Below are positions 21,001 to 27,667 of a DNA stretch of 64,000 nt, in pieces. Under the pieces are notes generated by a model. That model saw only the letters and a list, made by a program, of their open reading frames with translations, did no database searches and was not told where the DNA came from. The translations under genes and the position numbers were made by a program. The number at the start of each line of letters is the position of its first letter. Position 1 is the first letter of the stretch. Origin of the DNA: Candidatus Hydrogenedentota bacterium (GTDB taxonomy: Bacteria; Hydrogenedentota; Hydrogenedentia; Hydrogenedentales; JAEUWI01); assembly GCA_016791475.1 (NCBI GenBank), contig JAEUWI010000028.1, forward strand, positions 28,641-92,640, read 5' to 3'.

Positions 21001-21186
21001 GGTGTCGCTATGGGCCTGCGAGACGGTGCCGAGGCTCAGTCCGGCATTCTCCAGCGCGGTTTCCGCCGCCGCCTGGGTCGAGCCCTGAAGATCCGGGACG
21101 GAGATGGTGCGGGGTGGACAGCCCGACAAGAGGGCGAGCATCGGCACCAACAAGAATAGACACGTAACGACGGACCTGATTTGCAT
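15007..21186 (-). CDS. Giant multidomain lipoprotein (PASTA, Gly-Glu linker, PKD, calcium-type repeats, propeller)
   Basis: A 2059-residue predicted lipoprotein with lipobox LLSGC (C23). Domain order: a PASTA-like module (VPDLQGSTQAAAETALENAG, ~30-91), an uninterrupted Gly-Glu linker (~97-130), a PKD domain (WSWDFGDGG...HTYTEPGEYDVRLTV), and an Ig-like module. A carboxypeptidase-regulatory-like segment and a helical Glu/Ala-rich stretch follow, then Asp-rich thrombospondin-type-3-like calcium repeats (DADEDGLPD, DTDGDGTLDGAE; ~955-1000) and LVIVD-type propeller repeats. An Ig-like module follows, and last a repetitive beta-helix-like region opening with DWNNPANWSEG. The frame opens 54 codons earlier, but the ATG at 21186 with AAGGGTG upstream starts the signal peptide. 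It is likely a surface adhesin or matrix protein; no catalytic motif seen. Confidence 0.85.
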   Translation of the reverse strand: MQIRSVVTCLFLLVPMLALLSGCPPRTISVPDLQGSTQAAAETALENAGLSLGTVSQAHSDTVAVGLVISQRPSAGDLVSPNTSVAITISLGPDTGGEGEGEGEGEGEGEGEGEGEGEGEGEGEGEGEVEGGPTAAFLSLGVEGQAPLLARFFDRSQPGDEAITAWSWDFGDGGVSTDPNPTHTYTEPGEYDVRLTVTTAIAQNTTTEVGLVRVATLSDAKFVDSAPFDGEGDIAVTRETILNFSAPLDPDSLTETSVFAKRGNQLQGVRRHLSPDGRQVTLFYTAPLPGNASIDVTINGDLLTTVDGRTIDADDDGEPGGTRTITFTTLGLTSVPGTAVYGRIFASELALGAKGAEVNMPLEGVEIMVDGRFDMATTTDAEGNFRLDPAPSGRFFVHIRGLEVATAFVDGAPVDTSFPDGPYYPTVGKAWEANPGAETNVGDIYLPLIQPGALREVSETEPTEIGFVDEIIEANPDFAGVRVIVPPDSLYNDFGERGGRVGIAPVAPDRLPSPLPEGLDLPLVITVQTDGPNNFDTPVPACFPNLPDPETGALLPPGAPSALWSFNHDSGEWEIVGPMTVSEDGATVCTDPGVGIVQPGWHGNAPGTEAEGPETPERPERENPEQPQRPRPRPNDPPQDPPTDCEEEEWALPDAFDVQSLANCASQLADAQSSLATVMQTASLVQGIRAQTAQVISEVASGARNDANTLLLLESILAGKEPVIAEINALLAAVRGENSPLVQASNAVTCAQSALELIQPYCDALLDSECAPADARAVCLQIAVIAENLTNTAATLAQAQTALADFSLDNLCLDVEIAINALSAAKADLTDEELTDLLEAILAHTVALEEVTPEEAEAFLGALPALSSALGGYGRAYLAARGWTPNAFVRLDVNGNTFRTRASQQGVYDFILPPQAVFVLSVFDPLAMTCGDYVGVSAESGFETALQAPVLAPCGPDDADEDGLPDAAEEIVGTDGADPDTDGDGTLDGAEIQQGSNPLDGFIVENGIIAATDTPGTAVDVDAADNLIAVADGDGGVALFNVYNGMNPAIVAQVETVGNATAVAVGANHVAAACGSAGLSIIDATNPITASEIHVVPAGAFGESIGAVAVAGGYAFAAGQGGNGGVVQEEKDFAGSNAGANSIGMVELATGQVVAQYTLTNEQAMDLTVSGNVLYATVASVQGQIPKKGASYQSYRLMAFRIGQGALDFTSSTSLPDSYGDEELSRKVFAGGDLAFATHRTGYTVVDIQNPAALSSLATADTQLFGWKQLLHDGQGLGIAAVSPNSTLDGPHHVSLYDLSDPLNTDQFITEFPTPGIARAVALYNGLAYAADSDAGLQVISYTRFDAGSTPPGVSFTVGDGTGNVEIGQSALIAVEATDDIQVRHVELLVNGQVVERDGNFPFEFYFTPAQTVGATASLSVVAVDTSGNSAAAPVQTITTTADTTPPRISGSLPREGGEGEDLANVTLFTNEAINPESLSPDDFTLTAYGEDPVPGKSDPVDVPIDGVALMDGRTLIVSPAGPVPYGRNVLSVASGSIRDVADNAMVIPYTLTFFNVAPKVPLEWIGADGADWNNPANWSEGRVPTEEDSVIINPPGDPVVIRNGDFTVANGANVDLLNVRRLENMRFRFYGNNRFNAPQLTEWVADEGGGELTVFDGPFDFNAPLNYVENIYLHAWDGATIALPELETYAATSCFGGTLIAAFESNSLVSLPALTTVLFDRNLDYPCNYGISAVEGGRVEMPMLTAFTLGEFDYAEVNASGNASRVDLPSMASVQERVHVYIGNGEVRLDAITAIHGSMRVVGDSPPALSLVTELTGGLDVSNATLDLPNLTTIEALELYVNEGATVTLGGAEAVLGGKFMNIVSGGTLNLPAVTELSDVSITIGTGGTLNAPLLNAMRAANLLTRVEIGSEGNLSLPVETMTNVELWTNNGGHLELPLLTQFEWRDHCLGVPALDARDGGATISLPALQTIVVDSGGRCAPFYDPLGIQAAAGGSISLPELVTIELGAGGEGETAYADRLSINAAGEAAQIDVSKLATFPVDRVIFTNDADGVILRP
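20798..20900 (-). repeat. In-frame Gly-Glu coding microsatellite
   Basis: Hexanucleotide-type repeat coding for about 16 Gly-Glu pairs, built from alternating GGTGAA and GGCGAG codons. It lies between the PASTA and PKD modules of the giant lipoprotein. In-frame length change would lengthen or shorten a flexible acidic linker. Confidence 0.9.
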
Positions 21187-21451
21187 TGAATCACCCTTGC
21201 CCACGGTCGAAAGCCAGACGCATCTTCCGATCACCGCATGGGATATCTGGTGCGTTGAGATACCGCACCTGATCCGTTGCGGCGGATCGGAAGAATCACC
21301 ACCTCGATGAGCCCGACCGGACAGCCAATCGTGCGGTTTCGGGCCCATGCTCGGACATGGGGAGTGTAGCAGACGACTCGCTAACCGTCAATCCAATGTG
21401 GGAGGCGCGACGTTTCCGCCGCCCCCGAATCAAGGGGGTAACGCGGGGTGG

Positions 21452-22684
21452 TCACGGCAGCAGAAAGAGCCGCCCGTCGCCCGCGCCGAGGGAGATCTGG
21501 ATCCCATCCATCAGCGGGCTGTCGTCGATCACGGGGTGTTGTTCGCCGGTCTCTTTGTTTACCTCAATGACCGACGCCAAAGGGGCATTGAAGGTGACGG
21601 TGGGCCAGGCGGTGTAGGCGAAGTGGTAGTTGTTCAGGAGCACGGCGCGGCGGCCATCGGCATGCTTGAAGGCGCCCACGAGGTAGTCGCCTTTCGGGTC
21701 TTCCGGCGCGCGGGTCAGGTTGGTGATGGGCAGGCCGGCGAGCTTGTCGGTCGGCACATCGCCCGCCGCTTCATCGACGTGGACGATTTTCTCGCTGGTG
21801 AGTTGCATCAGCACCGGCCCCAGGTGTTTCAATTCCGCGTTGATACGCTGTGCCTCGCCGTAGTGGCGGGATTTGCGTCCGTCGACGTGAATGATGGCGC
21901 CGCCTTTGGGGAACTCCGCGCCCTGGGGCGTGTAGTAGCAGAAGTACATGACGCCCTTTGCGCCATAGGCGATGGAGGTGTAGATTTGCCAGCGGACCTG
22001 GGCCTCGGTGGGGTCGGTCTGGGGGCCGTAGGGCATGATGTTGAAGAAATTCCAGAAGGGCACACCCGCCTTCATAGCGTGCGTGCGAAGTGTGTCGAGA
22101 TTCTCACAGTAGCCCGCGCGACCGTCCCGGCCCGGGTTGCCGGGGTGGAACTGGGGATAGTGGTCCATGCTGAGCACTTCGGGCTGGACGATTTCCATGA
22201 ACTTCCGCACGTGTTCGTCGTAGGTGGGGGCGTCGAGCTGGCCGGGGACGGCGTAGTTCGGGAAGAGATTAATATAGGGCAGTTTGCCCGGCCGCGCCTT
22301 GCGCACGCCGTCGGCCAACTCGCGGAGGGCGGGGAAATCGTCGGCACCGGGTTCGTCGCGCAGGGCATAGCCCCAGATGGCGGGGCTGTCGGGCAGGGTT
22401 GCGGGGTCTGCCGTGCCGGCATAGCCGATCAGCCTGAGGTCCAGCTTCTCGCAGAGCTCCACCAGCGTGTCGTGCTCCCCGCCGCCGAAGCCGCCGATGA
22501 CCATATTGAAATTCGCGTCGGCCACGTCCTGATAGCGCGCCGCCGCCTGATCATCCACGGGTGGATTCACCCAAAGGCCGATGGCGAAGCGATCCTGCTT
22601 GAAGCGTTCCTGGGCGTGAGTGGGAAGGACGCAGAACAGCAGGGCGGAGAGAACGAAGAGGGAGAGGGGGGCGGCGTGTTTCAT
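21452..22684 (-). CDS. Secreted glycoside-hydrolase-like TIM-barrel protein
   Basis: A 410-residue exported protein with a clear signal peptide (1-~24, THA). The body looks like a (beta/alpha)8 barrel. It contains IWGYALRDEPGADDF (an acidic residue at a strand end, as in GH-A/GH42-like enzymes), VLSMDHYPQF, FWNFFNIMPYG and GVMYFCYYTP in successive strand-like positions, then a small C-terminal beta domain (LLNNYHFAYTAWPTVTF). AGGAAG lies seven bases before the ATG. Function as a glycosidase is inferred from fold-like pattern; the exact family and catalytic residues are not established. It is transcribed toward the giant lipoprotein gene, 265 bases upstream of its start. Confidence 0.65.
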   Translation of the reverse strand: MKHAAPLSLFVLSALLFCVLPTHAQERFKQDRFAIGLWVNPPVDDQAAARYQDVADANFNMVIGGFGGGEHDTLVELCEKLDLRLIGYAGTADPATLPDSPAIWGYALRDEPGADDFPALRELADGVRKARPGKLPYINLFPNYAVPGQLDAPTYDEHVRKFMEIVQPEVLSMDHYPQFHPGNPGRDGRAGYCENLDTLRTHAMKAGVPFWNFFNIMPYGPQTDPTEAQVRWQIYTSIAYGAKGVMYFCYYTPQGAEFPKGGAIIHVDGRKSRHYGEAQRINAELKHLGPVLMQLTSEKIVHVDEAAGDVPTDKLAGLPITNLTRAPEDPKGDYLVGAFKHADGRRAVLLNNYHFAYTAWPTVTFNAPLASVIEVNKETGEQHPVIDDSPLMDGIQISLGAGDGRLFLLP

Positions 22685-22902
22685 GGGGTACTTCCTATGA
22701 ATTGGGTGGACGCGGGAGAAGGGTCATTAAAGCAAAGGCGCGAGCGCATTGCAAGACGTCAATCGCCGATGTCCGGGAGCGACAACAGGAATCGCCACGC
22801 GGGCACTACGTGGATCAATCCATGGGCGGTTTCGACCGTCTCCCCGGTGTGCCGCGTGACCCACGGCCGTGATCAGCCGCGGTTATTCAAAATCCGTGGT
22901 TC

Positions 22903-22960
22903 AAACCGGTCATAATTCTGTCCAGTTGGCCCTTAAACTGGACAGCATCATGACCGGTTT
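22903..22960. repeat. 25-bp near-perfect inverted repeat
   Basis: Arms at 22903-22927 and 22936-22960 are complementary with only two mismatches, loop 8 bases; each outer end is AAACCGGTCAT. The right arm is followed by TACTTTTTCGC. It could be a terminator, a mobile-element remnant or an extragenic palindrome. No second copy seen in the window. Confidence 0.85.
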
Positions 22961-23071
22961 ACTTTTTCGCGGTTGACTGGGGCTGCCCGTGACGCAGGAG
23001 CGGAGCTCGACCGGGAATGTTGCTGGAAGGCTCGCCCGCCATCCCCGGCACCGAAATAAAAATTCACCCTA

Positions 23072-23100
23072 TTGCCAACGGCGGCGTTAACGTATATGCT
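23072..23100 (+). promoter_or_regulatory. Candidate sigma70-type promoter for the moxR operon
   Basis: TTGCCA (23072-23077) and TATGCT (23095-23100) are separated by exactly 17 bases in a locally A/T-richer stretch, about 130 bases before the moxR start. Good fit to the consensus but unproven; phylum-specific promoter rules are unknown to me. Confidence 0.4.
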
Positions 23101-23228
23101 AGTGAGTATCGTTACTACGACATGAATAAAACTGGCAGGGTTGGCGTAATGACATCACAGGCTGGGGCGCTCTTGGGGCGGATTCCAGGCATAGCTTTCA
23201 GGCAATCACCGTACATGGAGGGTATTGC

Positions 23229-24260
23229 ATGACACCGAGGTCGTTGGAAACTGCCGAGCCGGGGGCCGATCTGGAGGCCGCCCGGGAGTTTCTGGAGCGA
23301 TTCAACACGCTCCGGGCCGAGATCCACAAGGTGGTCATCGGGCAGGAACACATTATTCTGCAATTACTTACGGCGATGTTCGCCCAGGGCCACGTGCTGG
23401 TTATTGGGGTGCCGGGACTTGCCAAGACGCTGCTGGTGAAGACCCTGGCCCAGTCGCTGGGCTGGGATTTCAAACGGATTCAATTCACGCCGGATTTGAT
23501 GCCTTCGGACATTACGGGCACGGAGATTCTGCAGATCGATCCCCAGACGGGCGGCCGCGTGATGCATTTTGTGAAGGGTCCCATCTTCGCGAACCTCATT
23601 CTGGCGGACGAAATCAACCGCACCTCCCCAAAAACGCAGGCGGCACTCCTGGAGGCGATGCAGGAATACACGGTGACGGCGGCGGGCACGACCTACACCC
23701 TGCAGAAGCCGTTCTTCGTCGTGGCCACGCAGAACCCGATTGAGCACGAGGGCACCTATCCCCTGCCCGAGGCCCAGTTGGACCGCTTCATGTTCAGCAT
23801 CAACATCGGCTATCCCTCGGCGGAGGAAGAGTGCGATATCGTGGAGGGCACCACCACCGACGCGGTGCAGGACGTGCTGCCCGTCTTTGGTCCGGAAGAT
23901 ATCCTGCGTTATCAGGCGCTGGTGCGCAGTGTTCCCGTGTCGCGCCACGTAACGGAGTATGCCGTGCGCCTGGCGCGGGCATCTCGGCCCAAATTGGATG
24001 ACAGTCCCGAGTATATTAACAATTATGTGGAGTGGGGCGCCGGACCCCGAGCCTCTCAGTACCTCATCCTCGCGGCGAAGTGCCTGGCGCTTTTGAAGGG
24101 CAAAGCGGCCCCTTCGGCGCTGGAGGTGCAGGAGGTCGCCATGCCCGTGCTCCAGCATCGCATCATTCCCAACTACAATGCGGCGGGCGAGGATATTTCT
24201 TCCCGGCAGATCGTGAAGTGGATTCTCGAACATGTCGAACAGCCGTCTTACAAGCATTAG
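23229..24260 (+). CDS. MoxR-family AAA+ ATPase
   Basis: A 343-residue cytosolic AAA+ ATPase of the MoxR group, which act as chaperones for metal insertion or complex assembly together with VWA proteins. Walker A is GVPGLAKT (residues 60-67), Walker B LILADEINRT (~124-133), sensor 1 VVATQNP and the MoxR stretch EHEGTYPLPEAQLDRFMF. GGAGGG lies six bases before the ATG. It is the first gene of a likely operon to 36294 and overlaps the DUF58 gene by 29 bases. The pairing with DUF58 and VWA genes is the classic MoxR arrangement. Confidence 0.95.
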   Translation: MTPRSLETAEPGADLEAAREFLERFNTLRAEIHKVVIGQEHIILQLLTAMFAQGHVLVIGVPGLAKTLLVKTLAQSLGWDFKRIQFTPDLMPSDITGTEILQIDPQTGGRVMHFVKGPIFANLILADEINRTSPKTQAALLEAMQEYTVTAAGTTYTLQKPFFVVATQNPIEHEGTYPLPEAQLDRFMFSINIGYPSAEEECDIVEGTTTDAVQDVLPVFGPEDILRYQALVRSVPVSRHVTEYAVRLARASRPKLDDSPEYINNYVEWGAGPRASQYLILAAKCLALLKGKAAPSALEVQEVAMPVLQHRIIPNYNAAGEDISSRQIVKWILEHVEQPSYKH

Positions 24261-25251
24261 GCAGCGTATCGAAGCGGGCCGCGAAAACCTGCGCCGCTGG
24301 CGCCAGGCGGAGCCCCCGCCCATGCCCAGGCACAAGCCGAAGGAGTTCAAGTACCTCAAGCCCCGCGACCTGCGGAGCATGAAGAACATGCTCTTTGCGG
24401 CGCGGGCCATCGTGGAGGGTTTTTACAGCGGTCGGCACCGTTCGCGCTTCAAGGGCAACGCGCCGGAGTTCGTGGACTACCGACAATACAATCCCGGCGA
24501 CGAAATTCGCAGCATCGACTGGAAGGCCTACGCCCGTACGGACCGACACTACATCAAGCTCTTCGAGAAGGAGACGGATCTTTCGGCCACCATACTCCTG
24601 GACGTGAGCGCTTCCATGGCCTTTGGCGGCACGGTGAACCGGCCCGCACTGCCTTTCTGTGGATTGACCAAACTGGAGTACGGCAGCTATCTCGCGGCGG
24701 CGCTGTCGTACGTGCTCATCAAACAGGGCGACAAAGCAGGACTGGTGCTTTTCGATCGGCGGATACGGAGCCACATTCCCGCAGGCGGCACGGTGCGCCA
24801 TCTCTACAGCATGCTGAGTGCGCTGGAACTGACCAGGCCCGGCGGACACACCTCGGTGGCGTCGGCGCTGCGCAAGGCCTTCACCTTGTTCAAGCAGCGG
24901 GGCGTGTTGATCATCATTTCCGATCTGCTGGACGAACCCGACGAGCTGTTCAGCGCACTGGCGATGTACACCCACCGTGGTTTCGAAATCGTTGTCTTTC
25001 ACCTGCTCCACGAGAATGAAGTGCGACTGCCCGACGTGGCCAATGCGAACTTTGTGGACGCGGAAACGGGCGGCTCTATCACGATCCAGCCGAAAGACGT
25101 GGCGGAATCCTATGGCGCGCTGCTGGAGGCCTTCCGCAGCGATATCGAAGCCCGTTGCCGCGCGCGGAATATCACCTACACCTTCATGACGACGGAAACG
25201 CCCTACCCCGAAGTGCTGGGGCGCTTTCTCGCGCACCGGGGAAGGGGATGA
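24232..25251 (+). CDS. DUF58 domain protein with VWA-like fold
   Basis: A 339-residue protein. The DUF58 hallmark GRHRSRFKGNAPEFVDYRQYNPGDEIRSIDWKAYART lies at residues ~66-102. A MIDAS-type DVSASM (D124, S126, S128) starts a VWA-like half with LVLFDRRIRSHIP and LIIISDLLDEPDEL. No signal peptide or membrane helix, so it is probably a cytoplasmic partner of MoxR. The start lies within moxR (29-base overlap), implying translational coupling. A 304-base gap with 9-nt repeats separates it from the next gene. Confidence 0.93.
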   Translation: MSNSRLTSIRQRIEAGRENLRRWRQAEPPPMPRHKPKEFKYLKPRDLRSMKNMLFAARAIVEGFYSGRHRSRFKGNAPEFVDYRQYNPGDEIRSIDWKAYARTDRHYIKLFEKETDLSATILLDVSASMAFGGTVNRPALPFCGLTKLEYGSYLAAALSYVLIKQGDKAGLVLFDRRIRSHIPAGGTVRHLYSMLSALELTRPGGHTSVASALRKAFTLFKQRGVLIIISDLLDEPDELFSALAMYTHRGFEIVVFHLLHENEVRLPDVANANFVDAETGGSITIQPKDVAESYGALLEAFRSDIEARCRARNITYTFMTTETPYPEVLGRFLAHRGRG

Positions 25252-25555
25252 AGATGAAGAGTTTAACCACGATGGATACGAATTTACACGAATGGGAGTA
25301 GCGAAGACATCGCCTAAGCCGACAGAAAAGTTTAACCACGAAGAGCACGAAGTACACGAAGGAAAGAGACCGCAGTTATCGAGCCACGGATCCAGATAGC
25401 GAAAGCTCGCCGATTCAATGTGCTCCGCGTTCAATCGTGCTGGGTCATCAATTTAGGAAAACTTCTCTTTTCTTCTTCGTGCGCTTCGTGACCTTCGTGG
25501 TGAAAGTTTGTTGATGGCGGTTAAGGCGTTACACTTCGGTTATGCGGGACACATT
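25252..25555. repeat. CACGAAG-type 9-nt repeats in inverted arms
   Basis: Noncoding gap inside the operon. The left arm (about 25325-25366) has tandem 9-nt units of the form nnCACGAAG. A complementary arm lies at about 25462-25509. A related unit set (ACCACGATGG, TTTACACGAATGG) starts at 25264. Structurally like the GGGAC-type 9-nt elements elsewhere but with a different unit. Confidence 0.8.
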
Positions 25556-27664
25556 ATGGGCGGTTTAACATTTATCAATCCGGCGATGGCCATCGGGGCC
25601 CTGGCGATAGCCATACCCCTGGCGATTCACCTGCTCACCCGCAGGACGCCCGTGTTGATCGTTTTCCCCACGCTGCGCTTCCTCTACAAGGCTCAGGCGA
25701 ATCAGTCGCGTCTTTTTCGCGTCCGCCATTATCTGCTCCTCTTCATCCGCACGCTTATCATCCTGCTGGTGCTCTTTGCCTTCCTGCGGCCCGTGCTCGC
25801 CAAGGGCACGCTCGCCGCAACAAAGACTCCCGAAGGCGGCGCGGCGGCCATTATCATCGTGGACGCATCGCTCAGCATGGGCTATTCCGGCGCGGGCGTC
25901 TCCCATTTTGGGCGGGCGCTCAGTGCTGCGGAATCGGTGCTGGACGCGCTGGGCGCCGCCGACATCGCGAACGTCATCTTTGCGGGAAACGTGCCCGAGG
26001 CGATCTATGACGCGCCCCGGGCCACGCGGGCTCAGTTGCGCGCGGAACTCGCCAACAGGCACTACCAGGCCGCCCGAAGCGACATCGACGGGGCCATCGC
26101 GCTGGCGTTGGAGCAATTGGACGATCAATCGACGCGCAGTCAGGAGATTCACTTCATCTCCGATTTCCAGCGATCCAACTGGGCCTCGGTCAACTTTTCG
26201 GCAATTCCCGAACACGTCAAGACAGTCTTCGTCCCCGTGTCGGATGCGGCACTTCGCAATGCTGCGATCACGGAGATGAAAGTGCGGCCCGCGAGTCCCG
26301 CCATCGGCGAGCCTGCGGAGATTCACTGCACCGTGGCGAACTACGGCCCCGAGTTCCAGGCGCTGCCCGTGTCCCTCACGCTGGAGGGCGAAGCGCCCCT
26401 GGAATCGACCGTGAAGGTCGACGCGGGCATGAGCGCCACGGCGGGTTTTCGCGTGCGCTTCAACGGCAGTGGTGTTTTCGAGGCCGTGGCGTCTATTCCA
26501 GCCGATGGCCTCCGCGAGGACGACACACGCCACGCGGCGGTAACGGTTTCCGAACGCTTTCCCGTCGTTATTCTGTCCGATGCGCCTAGCGCCGCGCGGG
26601 ATGCCTCCCACCGTTTTTTAGCGGCGGCCCTCGATCCCTTCGGCGGTGGCGCATCTGTATTCGTGCCGGAGGTGATGGCGCTGGATGCCTTTGATCGTTT
26701 CGCGGCGGCCCGCGCCCACGCGGTGATCGTGTCGCAGGCGGGTGCGATGAGCGAATCGACGGCGGTAGCGCTGGCGAGCTATCTCAGAGACGGCGGACGC
26801 GTGGCCTGGTTCGTGGAAGGGCCTGCGGATCCCGGCAATCTGACGCTGCTCCTCGCCAAGTCCGAGGGCGCATTGAAACTGCCCTTCACACTCGCGGGGC
26901 ATGTGGCCCCCGACGCGAACGAAGCGGGCTTCGCGACGTTGGCCTCGGCGAACTACGACGACCCGATGCTGAAGAAGTTTCGCGAGTCGGGCGCGCTGGC
27001 GGACCTCCATTTCTTCAGCTATTTCACCACAAAGCGGGAGGAGACCCAGGGGCAGGTGCTCATGAAATACGACAACGGCAACATCGCCCTGGCGCGGACC
27101 AACTTCGGGCGCGGCTCCCTGTTGCTGGCAAATTTCTCGCCGGGACTCGAGGGCAGCGACGTGCAGAAGAGCACCGTCTTCGTGCCGCTGGTTCACGAGA
27201 TGGTGAAGGCCCTTGGGCTCGAAGGCGGAGGCGCGCGATCCTTCGAGGCGGGCCTCCCCTGCTCCACATCGATCACGCTGGCCACACCGGAGACGCCCGT
27301 GCGCTTTGCGAATCCCGCCGGGGAATCGGTGAGCGCCGTGCTCGACCTGAACGGCGCGACCGGCTCGGTCATCTTCGCTGAAACGAAGCAAACCGGCTTC
27401 TATCGCGTGTACAGCGGAGACGCAAAACTCGCGTCCATCGCGGTGAATACCGACCCGCGGGAGAGCAACCTGGAGACACTCTCGGCGGCCCAGCTCCAGG
27501 AAATGGCGAAGCGATCGCAGGAAAGCTTCCTCGCGGCGACGGGCTCCGACGCGGGCACGCTGCGGGCCATGCGCGAAGGCGCGCCTCTGTGGCATTTCTT
27601 CCTTGCGGCCGCGCTGGCCTTCCTCGCGATTGAGCAGGGCTTCGCCCTGGCGTGGAGGCGCTGA
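25556..27664 (+). CDS. BatA-like membrane protein with VWA domain
   Basis: A 702-residue membrane protein. The N-terminus LTFINPAMAIGALAIAIPLAIHLLTRR is the BatA/YfbK-like leader: one helix followed by a conserved IHLL-R-R-P motif. A second helix (~55-75) precedes a periplasmic VWA domain with IIVDASLSMG (MIDAS Asp ~103) and EIHFISDFQRSNW. CARDB-like and Rossmann-like segments follow, then a C-terminal helix (FFLAAALAFLAIEQGFAL). The frame could start at 25508, but the ATG at 25556 gives the family N-terminus. It is followed three bases later by another VWA gene. Probably part of the MoxR-served envelope complex. Confidence 0.88.
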   Translation: MGGLTFINPAMAIGALAIAIPLAIHLLTRRTPVLIVFPTLRFLYKAQANQSRLFRVRHYLLLFIRTLIILLVLFAFLRPVLAKGTLAATKTPEGGAAAIIIVDASLSMGYSGAGVSHFGRALSAAESVLDALGAADIANVIFAGNVPEAIYDAPRATRAQLRAELANRHYQAARSDIDGAIALALEQLDDQSTRSQEIHFISDFQRSNWASVNFSAIPEHVKTVFVPVSDAALRNAAITEMKVRPASPAIGEPAEIHCTVANYGPEFQALPVSLTLEGEAPLESTVKVDAGMSATAGFRVRFNGSGVFEAVASIPADGLREDDTRHAAVTVSERFPVVILSDAPSAARDASHRFLAAALDPFGGGASVFVPEVMALDAFDRFAAARAHAVIVSQAGAMSESTAVALASYLRDGGRVAWFVEGPADPGNLTLLLAKSEGALKLPFTLAGHVAPDANEAGFATLASANYDDPMLKKFRESGALADLHFFSYFTTKREETQGQVLMKYDNGNIALARTNFGRGSLLLANFSPGLEGSDVQKSTVFVPLVHEMVKALGLEGGGARSFEAGLPCSTSITLATPETPVRFANPAGESVSAVLDLNGATGSVIFAETKQTGFYRVYSGDAKLASIAVNTDPRESNLETLSAAQLQEMAKRSQESFLAATGSDAGTLRAMREGAPLWHFFLAAALAFLAIEQGFALAWRR

Positions 27665-27667
27665 GCC

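Larger units (their letters stand above)
22685..23228. other. Divergent intergenic region without a convincing gene
   Basis: A 544-base gap between the minus-strand glycosidase-like gene and plus-strand moxR. It holds a long hairpin (22903-22960) and a sigma70-like promoter candidate (23072-23100). A 71-codon frame (23017-23232) ends in an ATGA overlap with moxR, but it lacks a good ribosome binding site or recognisable sequence. Confidence 0.7.

Noticed and set aside
23017..23232. 71-codon frame ending in an ATGA overlap with moxR
   Set aside because: No good ribosome binding site, no recognisable family, and it runs through an A/T-rich promoter-like stretch. The moxR start has its own strong Shine-Dalgarno sequence.
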